From: Aquatica leii
Taxonomy: Eukaryota; Arthropoda; Insecta; Coleoptera; Lampyridae
Assembly (NCBI GenBank): GCA_035610365.1
Contig: CM069436.1
Span: 91,079,912-91,143,911, forward strand
Length of the DNA: 64,000 nt
Direction: 5' to 3'
Part shown: positions 1-10,990 of the stretch, in pieces
Numbering within the stretch: position 1 is the first letter of the stretch
Layout of the letters: each line of letters begins with the position of its first letter
Program-made: the position numbers and the translations under genes
The notes under the pieces: model-generated
The model's database searches: none
The model's input: only the letters and a program-made list of their open reading frames with translations
Told to the model about the DNA's origin: nothing

Positions 1-918
1 TAAGACGGTCTGTGTCGTTTTGAATTGGTCTAATCCAAAAATTTAATAGTACATCCACTGTGATGGACAGGAAATTATAATATGACCACATGTTCGATTT
101 AATAAAAGAACAATGAAGAATTAATATTGATAAATACCTTCACTGAACGCTTAGGATTCTGGAAGGCATATTATCCACAACGAAAACGAAGTCTTGACCA
201 GTATTTGCCTTTGAGATGTTATTTCTTATACGCCAGTCGATTGCGATACCCACATTTTCGTAATTGCGAATAACAGCATTCGATACAACGGGTTTTTATA
301 TCTAATTTCTGTTATTATTAACGATTTTGTAGCTTCCTATCTTCGTGAGTTATTGTGTTGACACGATTTGCTATTCATATCTATTCCAGCCTCACTCACT
401 GGGGAAAACGTTTTCTTCGATCAAGTAGGTACTGGATTGTGGGTAAGTTTATTTAATTATTTTGTCGCTGTCAGAAAAGTCACTCACGGAACTTTTGTTT
501 ATGTTAATTTCTGTAATTACGATTATTGTTGCAATACCATTAAGGTAGTTTCATTAATTATTTTGTGTGTATCGCATGCTGTGTATAAACGATATTTATT
601 ACGAAATTTTCTTCGCTATTCATTTCGATTCAACTTATGTATTGTGTGTTGCCGATACTTCTGGCATTTATGGATTGAGGATTAGATATACTCTTGTTAA
701 TATTCTACGATTCTCTTTTATTGTAGTTACCCGAACATCAGAGTAACAAGGATTACGAACCTAAAAATTCGTTACAAGCTTGGGCCGTCTGTCTTGATCG
801 AGGCAGAAGTGTTAATTATAAAAGATCAGGCGCACTTAATTATTATTCAATTGAACCTCCCCTATCTCCGACTGTGTGAATTGGCCGTGCAAGGTTCGTA
901 TGACCTATAAGCTTGTAA
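1..918. repeat. Left arm of a long inverted repeat
   Basis: This stretch reappears in reverse complement at 11847-12945. The outer ends match (TAAGACGGTCTGTGTCG here, its complement ending at 12945), and long blocks such as 721-918 match with few changes. The right arm is longer because it holds extra blocks of roughly 130 and 65 bases. The arm begins at the first base of the window, so the true outer end and any target duplication cannot be seen. Arms this long suggest a foldback or long-TIR transposon, or an inverted duplication. No transposase specific to the pair was identified. Confidence 0.85.
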
Positions 919-1265
919 CAGCCTTTTCCATAATAAAAAAACATATGTGTGACCAAAGTTGGCTAGTGAATTTCTCACAACCAATACATCCAAAACTGCA
1001 ATTTATTTACTCAACACTAGCGTGGATGATCCAAGATACTTAAGATATAAGCAACTTTGAGTATGACGTTAACACAAGTGTTATTCCTTAGAGTTCAAAA
1101 CGGACATATTCTCAGTGACCTCCGATACGTAAGATAACATCAATAAACGAAATTCATACAGCACGAAAACTATACCAAAATATTTTTAATATAATACTTT
1201 AGGTTGTTAATTTTTTTATTATTTATTAATAAAAAATATTTAAATAAGATAACCTTAGTGAATAA

Positions 1266-1769
1266 ATGAATGAATGTGTACGATATGTTGACGAAGAATC
1301 ATTTAAAGTCAGAGAGGATTTTCTTAGGTTTGTCCCTGTGCATGAAGTTGCATGTTCAACTTTAGCTAAAACGATGTTGGAGACTTTATTAAATGTAAGC
1401 TTTGATTTAAACAAACTTAGAGGTCAAGGGTGCGATAGAGCATCAGCCATGCCATTACAATTTAGAGAAGTACAAACTTGTATTGAAGAGAAACTACCGT
1501 GAGTTGTGTACACGCATTGTTTTTCTCATAACCTAAGTTTGTGCTTATCAGATTCAAATAAAACATCGTCTGTAAGAAATTATATGAACACTTTTAGTGA
1601 AGTCTGTGCATACTTTCACATGTCAGTTAAAACAACTGAAATACTCAAATTAGTCGTTATTGAGTACTGTCCCGAACATAAAAACCAAAAACTGATTTCT
1701 TTATGCGAAACACGATAGGTCGAGAGACACGACTCAATGCTTTTATTTAGAAAACTTTGCTCTTCCTAA
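1266..1769 (+). pseudogene. hAT-type (ZMYM/DUF4371-like) transposase relic
   Basis: One reading frame gives a protein stretch typical of the DUF4371/hAT transposases often annotated in insects as zinc-finger MYM or 'repressor of the inhibitor of protein kinase' proteins. Landmarks in order: RYVDEESFKVREDFLRF, LNKLRGQGCDRASAM, VYTHCFSHNLSLCLSD, and LCETR-stop-VERHDSML. The family normally has R or A before VYTHC and W in the TRWVERHDS motif. Here a TGA at 1500-1502 and a TAG at 1716-1718 (TGG to TAG, the W) break the frame without shifting it. Only the central catalytic-domain part survives; the BED/TTF zinc finger and C-terminal dimerisation domain are absent. It lies inside the long inverted repeat. 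Confidence 0.8.
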
Positions 1770-3000
1770 AATTGAGGAAAAAAATAGTGATTTCTTACTA
1801 AAAGCACACGTTACTACACACTAAAAAAATGTTAGGTGTTTTTGCAATCTGTAAAACTGTGGGTCTTTATATTTTAAAAACTCAAATTTTTTAGTTAAAA
1901 ACACTTATAGGAAAATTCATTCGAAGGCTCGTATAACGAAACGATAAAACGCTCAGATGAAACAAATCTGGAACTTGCGGTGGTGCCCAATTTCACTTCA
2001 TTTTTTGTATTTTTCGGGTGAAATGTTTATTATTATTAAACAAGATATTTCTTATGATTCGTTTTATGTTTAAAAATATAAAAAGTTTCAATTTCACTCA
2101 GCAGTGATGAAAAATAATTATAGTAATTGCAGAATTAGATCCGCGCGAGCTTCCGCCTTGTACGCTGCAAAAACAGTACAATGTAGATGAAAATTGCACA
2201 TAAACAATTTATTGAGCACAAAATTTACTACAAAAAACTCCGCGGGAGGGTATAATTATATCTAATAGTTTAAGAGTTACCGAATTTTAATTTAATTTTT
2301 GTGCAACTTTGCACACGTGTATCTTCTAAACTATTGAAGGTAATTGTACCCTTCTGCCGACTTTTTTATAGTAAATTTTGTCCTCTATAAAAATGTTGCA
2401 ACTTTCCTCTATCTTGAGCCGTTTTAGGGTAATAATTTATTGGTTATTTTAAGTTATTAAGCAAATCATTTCAATATAAAAATTATGGCGGTTTCGATGT
2501 AGGCATGATTTACAAGAAAAACAACTCTTACGACACCGACAAAACTACCCTTAGTCGCAAAAAAAGCAGCGGTGGTCATCAACAGCAACTAGACCGAAAC
2601 ACAGATGTTCTACTATACCGATAATTTATGTTCAAATTTTCAAATGCATAAACGAAATAATTTAAACCTGATCTATAAAGTTTTATAATAAAAACTATCA
2701 GCAATTACTGGTTTAAGTCATAAACGATTTCACTGTGAAGTTATTAACATAGGACAAAAGTATGTAACATAAAATTTGAGTAAATTTTAAATCTTGAAAT
2801 TTTATCAACAGTCAAGCAATTGTAAATATTATTAGCGTTATAAATCAGTTGAGACTAGAGAGAAAATTCATGTTATAGTAAAATTTATTTTTTAAATGTT
2901 TTTTCATTAGTCAGTAGCGCATTTGTGTAATATTAATAGGAGACAAAATTATAGAATCGGTAAATTTTTAAATTGTTAAGAAGATTCATTGTTGGTTAAT
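1770..3000. other. Unassigned AT-rich DNA
   Basis: No coding frame with recognisable motifs on either strand. Short homopolymer runs and stop codons in all frames; a slightly GC-richer patch near 2140-2260 matches nothing I recognise. Confidence 0.5.
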
Positions 3001-3545
3001 TTTTAAATTATTCAAATTACCAATCTACCAAAAATAAATTCGTTAACTTCCAAATGTATTTTACATATGTTTTGAGCTTTAAAATAATAAAGCTCATCTT
3101 CAAAAAAGTCTCCAAAAAATATTTACAACTTATAAAAAGTTAAGATTACAAAAAATTTTTTAATTTACATTTTTTGAAAAATGTCAAATATGAAAATTGG
3201 TAACTAGATAATTAAAAAATCTAAGTTTTACAAAATGTTAAATGTAAATTATTTTAGAAAAGGAAGATGGTGCAATTTAGAAACAAATCTAAGAAAAACT
3301 AAGTTTAAAATCATAATTGAAATTGGTTTGATCGTTCGACAAAAAATTTTTATTTGATATTTTAATATAAATCAACTCTAGTAATTCAAGAATTTGTTTG
3401 TTATTAATGTAATTAAAACGATGAAACAATTTGTAAGAAAAAAGAATTTGACGATTATCCAAAACATGTTGTGCAAATGTAGATTTTACTGAATTTGGAT
3501 TAAAAAATAGTTGAAAATACATTAATAGTATACATTCTTATTTTT
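3000..3545 (-). mobile_element. 3' end of a Penelope-like element (PLE2 family)
   Basis: On the minus strand the last about 75 residues of a PLE protein can be read (3522 to 3289, ending LSFS-stop), followed by its 3' untranslated part down to about 3000. The same sequence, about 85-90% alike by eye, occurs at 37975-38480, where it continues upstream into a GIY-YIG endonuclease. This copy is therefore 5'-truncated just after the endonuclease. Conserved blocks include KQILELLELIYI and NDQTNFNYDFKL. The 3' part contains a hammerhead-like hairpin at 3066-3103. The coding frame is intact over the short stretch present. Confidence 0.75.
3066..3103 (-). ncRNA. Decayed hammerhead-like motif of PLE2
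   Basis: Minus strand reads TTGAAGA, then an 8-bp perfect stem (GAGCTTTA/TAAAGCTC), then AAAAC and the palindrome ACATATGT. A hammerhead core needs CUGANGA and GAAA flanking stem II, so each box has lost one base here. The sister copy at 38023-38062 keeps the GAAAC box, which shows both descend from a more complete motif. Confidence 0.45.
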
Positions 3546-3703
3546 GAAAATGGTAATTAACCTTGTTTTTTTATATTACGTAGGTAATATTGTGTTTGTT
3601 TTCAACACTTTCCGATAATTTCAACGTTTGCGATACCTGTGCATTTTTTGTTTATTTTTAAGGCTTTTAAAAAAATTCAAAAAATTGCAGCAAATTTTTT
3701 ATA

Positions 3704-4177
3704 AATTATCAGCTATAATACCCCTAGAGCATTGATAATACCGAGATAATTTTGTCATAGAGATTATTGAAAGCGTGTTTCTTCGGCCTCGTGATATTAG
3801 CTCAAAGAAACACGCTTGAAACATTCTCTACGACAAAATTTTGAGTATTTATCAATGCTCGAGGTGTATTCGGTAAGATAATTTTTTACTACTTTCCAAT
3901 GTTTTTTAATCAATTAATACCAATGAGTTGTGTTTTCTGGTGTATTTTCTAAAAGAATTTAGTTAATTTTGCTGATACAATTATGAACAAATGTTTCTAT
4001 CATTATTATGAATTGATTTACTATCTGACGTTTAATTTGACATTTGAATATATCATTTCTGCTTTGCCCGATAACACCACACCCGTGGTGTTATCGTTGT
4101 AATCCGTTGATGATTGGTTGAATTTTAAAAAATTCAATAAAATCAAATTTTTTTATTGGTTAATTGATAAAGTAAAA
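3704..4177. repeat. Foldback repeat unit, first tandem copy (474 bp)
   Basis: Starts at AATTATCAGCTATAATACCC and repeats head to tail from 4178. The first about 80 bases and a later stretch (about 3800-3880) are an imperfect inverted repeat around GCGTGTTTCTT/AAGAAACACGC, so the unit can fold into a long hairpin. A second hairpin at 4069-4096 has a 12-bp perfect stem (CGATAACACCAC) and the loop ACCC. No coding capacity. It resembles a foldback-type MITE or satellite monomer. Confidence 0.8.
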
Positions 4178-4631
4178 AATTATCAGCTATAATACCCCTA
4201 GAGCATTGATAATACCGAGATAATTTTGTCATAGAGATTATTGAAAGCTCAAAGAAACACGCTTGAAACATTCTCTACGACAAAATTTTGAGTATTTATC
4301 AATGCTCGAGGTGTATTCGGTAAGATAATTTTTTACTACTTTCCATGTTTTTTTAATCAATTAATACCAATGAGTTGTGTTTTCTGGTGTATTTTCTAAA
4401 AGAATTTAGTTAATTTTGTTGATACAATTATGAACAAATGTTTCTATCATTATTATGAATTGATTTACTATCTGACGTTTAATTTGACATTTGAATATAT
4501 CACGTCTGCTTTGCCCGATAACACCACACCCGTGGTGTTATCGCTGTAATTCGTTGATGATTGGTTGAATTTTAAAAAATGCAATAAAATCAATTTTTTT
4601 TATTGGTTAATTGATAAACTAAAAAATTATC
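4178..4631. repeat. Foldback repeat unit, second tandem copy (447 bp)
   Basis: Nearly identical to the preceding unit but 27 bases shorter: the apex of the long hairpin (the GTGTTTCTTCGGCC part) is missing, so the foldback is lopsided. The 12-bp stem hairpin is retained at 4516-4543. The array ends in a partial third start (ATTATC) at 4626-4631. Confidence 0.8.
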
Positions 4632-6640
4632 ATGTAAATTTCAAAATCTTTTATTCAAAAATAAACTCAGGTAATAAAATGATAAGAAAAACGATTTTCA
4701 GGCGGTACAGCCTTAAATAAAAACGTTAATAAATAACGAAATGTATTATTTATTTTATTTTTTTTTTAAATAATACCAACTAATACTTGTAATTAAGTTT
4801 TCAATAATATAATCTTTTTTCAATTACTTTTTAAAAATACAACAAATTATACAGTATAAAGGATTATTATTATTAATTGTTTAAAGTGAACAATTATGTA
4901 TTGATTTACTCAGGACGTCAATAACTATAACTGTAATTATAAATCCTAAAAATAGTCAAACGACTCTTAAATAATGCAACAAGTACGTAGGTCAACTATT
5001 GTAATAGTTAATAAGTACAAAAGTAAAAATGCAAGAAAGTAATATAAAAAATATTAATTTGAATTTATGGTTAAATTAGATTAAAAGTAGAGTTTAGCAA
5101 AATACAATACGGTTTACAATTTTTGTTAAAATTGTTAAACGTTTTATAATGTAAAAATTTTTTCAAATTTTTATTCTAATTTTAAAGTATTATTTACTCT
5201 TTTTCTAAAAAAATAATAATTTTTTGCAGTGTTTTACGGTGTCTATTCTAAATTGTCACAACATTGTAAGAAATATTGGCAGATAAATCAAATTTGCGAA
5301 AACGGGTTGACATAGATATAATTTATAGCGTACCAATCCATTTTATTTTAAATAATTGATAGATTTTGTTTAATGAATAAATTAGTAAAGTTTTTAGTGT
5401 TGAGTAAAGTTTTTGGCAAGGCAAAAATTAACCCAATTAATTGTGTATTGGACACTAAACTTTAAAACAAAGTTGGAAATAAAGATTCAATTGTCAATCT
5501 AATTTCATTATTTAACATTATAGTCCTTTGACTAAATTTTAAGTAAAAATTATTAAGAAAAAACGACATAAATGGTTTGATTTATGTTGACTTCACTTCA
5601 TTAATTATTTTCTAATTAATTTAAATGTAGACGTATTTTTTCTTTTACCGTTAAATTAAATTAAATAAAGACAAATAATGAATGGTTAATAATGGTTTAC
5701 TTTTAAAATGCGTTTTTTTAAATTTTATTGCAAAAATCAAACAATGCAAAGTCTAAAAAATCAATAATCAGAAACTATTGTTAATTATTAGTTGCGTAGA
5801 ATAAACACTAATGTGATTAAAAAAGTTTAAATAACCTAATTTAAATAAAAACAATCATATTCTACAAAAAAATGTAAGCCAATTAGTATACTTTTAACAA
5901 ATTTCTAATTAAAGCGATTAAAAAAATTAAGCCATGTTGCATAGGAAAGCTCACGGGACAACATTACACAAGGAAAATTTTTATCATTCAAGTATTTGAT
6001 AAATGGGTTTTTCAAACAAGTTCGGATTTAACTAAACAAATTTCAATCAACGAATTAAACCAATTTATACGTTTTACTTTATGGCCACTGAATAAAATTG
6101 TACACAAAAAGTGTTTCAAAGTTAATTATGTGCGACATAAAATTTTAGATAAAAGTTTATCATTTAACTTTGTAATAAGCTACAAAGTTACTAACTTTAC
6201 TACATTTAGTTTCGTCGTTGTTTAAGCTCAAGTTTTAGTCCTTAAAATGTGCAGTTTTAATGCTTGGACACGAAATGTCGTACTAATAAGTTTTAATATT
6301 TTCCGCTTACTTAATATCTTTTAAGCTAATTGTAAAATGTGTCAGTCTTCTTTAATATTTTTTTCTGTATAAAACTGTCTTTGTAATTTATTTTATTTAA
6401 AAAATTACATTTTGATTTAATTTTTGTCACGTTCTACTAAAATTTTTATAATTTTTTTTAAAGAAAGTTTTAAATTAATAGTTTTTTTATTAATAGTTAA
6501 AGTTCTATTTTTTTAATCCGTTTTTGGTTTATATTTTATTTTATGTTTTGTATTTAGTTAATAAATAGTTGTACAATAAATTTTTCAGTTTTTTTTAATG
6601 TTTTTATAGTCACATTTGTGCAATATAATAATATATTATT
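4632..6640. other. Unassigned AT-rich DNA
   Basis: About 2 kb with no recognisable gene or repeat family. A 21-base string (ACTGTAATTATAAATCCTAA) near 4930 is shared with about 14980, too short to interpret. Confidence 0.5.
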
Positions 6641-6649
6641 GAATTAGTG

Positions 6650-6744
6650 GTATAAACAGTATTGTTGAACGAAAGTGTTTGAGGCACGACGAGCGAAGCG
6701 AGGAGGGCCACGCTACAATGAGTTCAATAATAGACCGTTTATAC
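6650..6744. repeat. Small foldback element with GC-rich centre
   Basis: Arms GTATAAACAGTATTGTTGAAC (6650-6670) and the complement of GTTCAATAATAGACCGTTTATAC (6722-6744) flank a GC-rich core around 6690-6712 (GACGAGCGAAGCGAGG). It stands out from the very AT-rich surroundings. No coding capacity. Confidence 0.55.
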
Positions 6745-6967
6745 AACGTATTTTATAAACTATTTCATACAATTGTGTTGTTATTAAAATGATTGTAAAA
6801 ACTTTTGATTTGACAAACATTTCTCATCTAGGAGAATTTGTTTTCAGTCAACTGTAAGGTGCAAACTGGTGCAAACATGCGCACAACGATCTGTCAAAAA
6901 CAAAATGTTTAATTCCCACAACTTCATAGCTTTGTATTTCAAGAGTTTAATATAATTATTATATATT

Positions 6968-7085
6968 TTATAAAATCTTAAGCTTTCGCGGTTGTTATGT
7001 TTATGATTATAAACGACTTTCGGCTTAGACCGCATCGTAGTAAAACACCCAGACTTAGGCTTGGTCATAGTCTTTTCTTGAAAGC
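6968..7085 (-). mobile_element. PLE5 terminal fragment
   Basis: This segment matches 28395-28500, 54680-54800 and (plus strand) 56690-56790. The shared block includes GCGGTTGTTATGTTTATGAT and the ACTTTCGGCTTAGACCGC box. At 54.7 kb it lies just beyond the hammerhead motif of a PLE, so this is an isolated terminal scrap of that family. The minus-strand reading frame seen here (residues TKPKSGCFTT) is probably incidental, since it sits in the non-coding terminal repeat. Confidence 0.7.
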
Positions 7086-7357
7086 TCTCTCTATACGCCT
7101 AAAATTAAGCAATATGTGTGTTATAAGTGTTATAACAACAATTTTGTATTGCTTGTTTATTGTTTACAAATGTATCGCTGAAAATACACGCGGCCTGTGC
7201 GTAATTTTTTTTACCACTGGCCGGGTGTATTGCTAAAGATCACCAACATTTATTATATGTATATTTTTGCTTCAGGTAGAAATACTGAGGCTATAAGTGC
7301 GAAATAACATTGTGTATTACGGTACTAGTGTGTGACTGTAAAACTAACAATAAGACA

Positions 7358-8294
7358 ATGGCAAAAAAATATCTTAGTGAGAAAGAGTTAAAAGACGCCG
7401 TATACGAAATTATTGCTGAGAAAGCTAGTGATAGTGAGCCTATTCATTCGGATTATGACCCCGGTTATAGTGCATCTGAAGAAGACTCTTATAGTGACAG
7501 TGAAAATGATGTGCCCACAAGCAGAAACCGTACTGAACCAAAAGATTCAGAAAATCAGTCGAACAGTTCACCTATTCCAGGAACATCTGGAACTTTATCC
7601 GACAAAGAACTAATACAAGAATCTGAAGAAAAAAAGAAAATACATCCCGAAGGAAGTTGCAACGGCCAAGTTACGAAAAGGTAAAATAATAGCCAAAGAA
7701 TCACTAGAAGACGTAACAATACTAAAATGGCGCGACCAGGGAGACGTTCGCATGCTAAGTACTTGCCATTTAGGAACTGAAACCGTTGTTACCAAGTCAA
7801 AACGTCAAACTGAAAAAATAAAACCTGATTGTGTTGCAGATTATGACAAAGAAAGAGCTCCTGTTGATGTAAGTGACTAACTAGCATTCTATAACACCGC
7901 ATTAAGAAGAAGCAAAAATGGTATAAGAAAATAAATATTGAAATTTTGTGGCGTTCCTCTCTGGTAGATGCATACTTCTTATACGTACAAAATAATGTGA
8001 GTGGCAGAGACTTGAACATCACCAAATTTAGGCAACAAGTCATTACTTCATTATTAGAACCTAGAACTTCCTGAAACTACACATACTAATAAGAAGAAAC
8101 GCGTTGAAAGTCACCATTTAGTTACGCACGCCGAAAAGAAAAAAGCAAGATGCACAGTATGCTATGAAATATGTGGCAAGAAGGGAAAAATCTTAGATGG
8201 GAAGAAGAAAGTGGCAGCTCAAATCATTACAATTTGTGACGCCTGTGAAGGAAATCCCCATTACTGCAGGGATTGTTTTAATACGAAGCATTAA
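7358..8294 (+). pseudogene. piggyBac transposase, internally deleted
   Basis: ATG at 7358 starts an acidic N-terminal region (SDYDPGYSASEEDSYSDSE) typical of piggyBac transposases. Near 7635, in an A-run, the frame shifts and the sequence jumps to the C-terminal part: SLEDVTILKWRDQGDVRML, then PVDVSD (third catalytic Asp in the GGVDxxDQ-like motif), NTALRRS, INIEILWRSSLVDAYFLY, and a cysteine-rich domain (CTVC, CDAC, CRDCFNTKH) ending at the TAA at 8292-8294. About 250 residues holding the first two catalytic Asp residues are missing. Further damage: TAA just after VDVSD (CAA to TAA), frameshifts near 7915 and 8065. Adenine-rich slippage sites account for some breaks. No clear TTAA-flanked ends were found. 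Confidence 0.85.
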
Positions 8295-8539
8295 AACGCG
8301 TTTCAAATGATTTCTTTGCATGTTTTCATTTGTAATAATTTTTTATAATAAAGATTTTGCTTTTTGCAGCACATTTACTGTTCTTTTACATTCACCCATA
8401 ACTTTTTCCGGGAAAGTAGTAAGCCATAACTATATACGCCATTGAATTTGTACAGGCCAATGCATTAAAAGCGTCATATAAATTCACTGCTATGGTGCTT
8501 TCTAGCAATACACTGCATTATAAAACGATGTGATGTAGG

Positions 8540-8600
8540 TGTATCGCTAAAGATACACCAAGCCTGAGCCTCACTCTCTCTCACTCTCACTCTCACACGA
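8540..8600. repeat. Hairpin and CT/CACTCT simple repeat
   Basis: A short palindrome (GGTGTATCGCTAAAGATACACC) at about 8540-8561 is followed by a CTCTCTCACTCTCAC microsatellite to about 8598. Related GTATxGCTxAAGAT motifs sit near 7166 and 7228 upstream of the piggyBac gene, so these may be subterminal repeats of that element. Confidence 0.5.
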
Positions 8601-8689
8601 ACATTATATTTAGTCCAGAAAATTCTTAAGAAATACGGAATTTATTCCGGAATTTTGATTTTTTGATCTGGTAACTCTAGATATAGTAG

Positions 8690-8990
8690 ACATCAACTAG
8701 AAAAAACTAAAAACCAGCATATTAAACTCACATATAAAGCTTTTAGAAAACGCAAAATTAACATAACTACTACAAAACAAACACCGTGGTACGAACTAGA
8801 GATAAAAAAAACTAGCCAATGAAATGAAAAAGACTTACCTAAAATATAAAAGCTTTTTAACTACAGAAGAGTGCAAAAAATATGTGGAGATCAGAAACAA
8901 AGTTACCGCTAAAATTAGATAAATTAAAAAAATATTGGGAAGCATTTAGGAAAGATATAAAGTCAGATCCAAAATGTAAAAAATGATTCA
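8690..8990 (+). pseudogene. Non-LTR retrotransposon fragment, linker before RT
   Basis: Broken frames read PWYE, then KKTYLKYKSFLTTEECKKYV, EIRNKVTAKIR and a YWEAF-like end. This is the usual pattern between endonuclease and reverse transcriptase in jockey/CR1-type ORF2 proteins (PWWNxE, a Lys-rich helix, RNKVK). Several frameshifts and stops. The 11.0-11.7 kb and 13.2-13.5 kb fragments could be later parts of the same protein type. Confidence 0.55.
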
Positions 8991-8999
8991 AAACTAGAT

Positions 9000-10990
9000 A
9001 AAAAAGATAAATTAATATGATGTTATATATCATTATTTAGTCAGTTTCTATAAGTAAAAATTTGAAATAAAATTCACGCCGTCACTGGTTTGCTGCCTCC
9101 ACTGTCTACAAATGCGCATTGTATTTGACATTTAAAGAAAGGAGCACAAGCAAAAAAAACTAAGAAGTATTTACTTTATATAAATTGTTAAGAAAGTGCG
9201 GTTTGTTGTCACTTATTGACTGTCCAATCAACTGTATAACGTTTATAGTTAGAGACCAAATGTATGCACTCTTTTAGTAAAATCACTAAAATTGTAACGA
9301 GAACTGTAACTAAAATCACATGTTAGCATAATCTCTACAAAATAATACTTAAATAAAACTGATAAAGTAAAGTATTTAATTAAAGACGAAGCAAAGTATC
9401 TGAGCAGCATCAATCACAACTAAACTGTGCTCAATTATGGTAAAGAACAGCATACAAAACGGCAACACTTTTATCTACATTTTACCAACATGTTACACGC
9501 GGCGAAGAACTACAGGAAGCAAACTTGAAACAAAGCATTACAACTTGTTGCTAATGCACTGTGGTTCATGTAAAGCAGCCAACTGCGCCAAAATAGAAAA
9601 AAAAACTCTGACGGTACATCTCGGTACAGGAAACCGAAATATGTTCTTCAATACATAAATATCCAAATTTTGTTTTGATTAATTTTTTTTTTTGAAATTT
9701 GCCATTAAACTATAAATTATATCATAAATAATTATATAAAACTTGTGTAATCAAGTTATCAATAAGAAATAATCTAAACTACGCTTTGAAACAATTCTAA
9801 CGAGCTTATACATTCGCATGTAGTATTGAAAATAGCTACAACATATTTGAATTAATCCAAGTTTATTTTTTGTTGTCATTCGCACAATGATTCTTCCCAT
9901 ACATCAAGATAATGATCTGAAAACCGCTAGAAGAAATACTATTGGAGTCAATAGTTCACATGTGTAGATTCATCTTATCTTGTGGAATCTCTGTATGGCT
10001 ATTACTAACTTGAGCTTTAATCAAATTTATCTTAAAGTGTTGTAATTCTAAAAATTTTTTATTTGTATCTTGTAATTCTATGGCATTTTTTACTTGGATT
10101 TACGATATCAATTGTCAATCAAGAATTTAATCGTAGATCATACTAAATCTTTTTTATTTTTAGTCGTAAATTTAAAACATCGTTAACATTATGTAATGGA
10201 GCTGTCGTGTGTACGCTGAGTTAAAACCATTTATGTTTCTTTAATTGTTTTGAATGTAATCACAGCCAAAATTAGGCACATAGCATCGTACATATAGGCT
10301 TACATACTACGTCCATTTTCGTCTCTAAACAAATACGAAGTAGTAAACGTTTTACTACTCGCTATCAAGGAAGTTCAGTAAGGTAAGTTTTTAGTACTTT
10401 TTTTTACGGTGTTATTAATTATATTTGTCGATTCGTAATGTGTCACGACTGCATGTAAATTAAATAATTGATCGATTAAGTTCAAAAATGCGGTGTTCAT
10501 TAATTATTTCATTTGCTATCAAAATCTTTATATCTGTATTATTCTATTCAAACTAAATCACGAAAAACGGAAGTTTTTTAATTATCTTATTTGTTCTTAA
10601 ACTCTATAAACGTTTATTATTGCTGTTAAAATAAACTTAGTAGTAGCACATGTTATCGTTGGATAGAAAAATACCATATAAACTTGTTAGACGTACCCTT
10701 ACTATCTCCAAGCCGAGGATTTTTAATAGTACAAAAAGTGGCGCCTATTTTGTCTTTATTTTAATTATAGTTTTTTAACCACATTTAATTGCTGACATTG
10801 TAGCTAGCCGTAATAACGTGGATGTTACCAACGGTGTTCATTTCAAAGAAGATTAATTACGATGTTATAATAAATAATATATCAAAACAGAGTGGGCGAG
10901 CCATTTCAATGCACTGTATGAAAAAAAACCAACACAGACAAACTCCCAAGCACGTGAAAATACTACAAAACGACAATAATTCACAATAAT
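9000..10990. other. Unassigned DNA
   Basis: No recognisable protein motif. A consensus splice-donor-like AAG|GTAAGT occurs at about 10381-10388, but no exon could be tied to it. Slightly less AT-rich than neighbouring blank stretches. Confidence 0.4.

Noticed and set aside
368..685. 105-residue open frame in the left inverted arm
   Set aside because: Hydrophobic and Cys-rich, without family resemblance; the matching right arm does not keep the frame.
7310..7357. Upstream non-ATG start for the piggyBac gene
   Set aside because: The extra residues come from a non-ATG start. The ATG at 7358 with an acidic N-terminus fits the family better.
10375..10390. Splice donor AAG|GTAAGT as part of a host gene
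   Set aside because: No open exon or acceptor could be linked to it; isolated consensus donors occur by chance.
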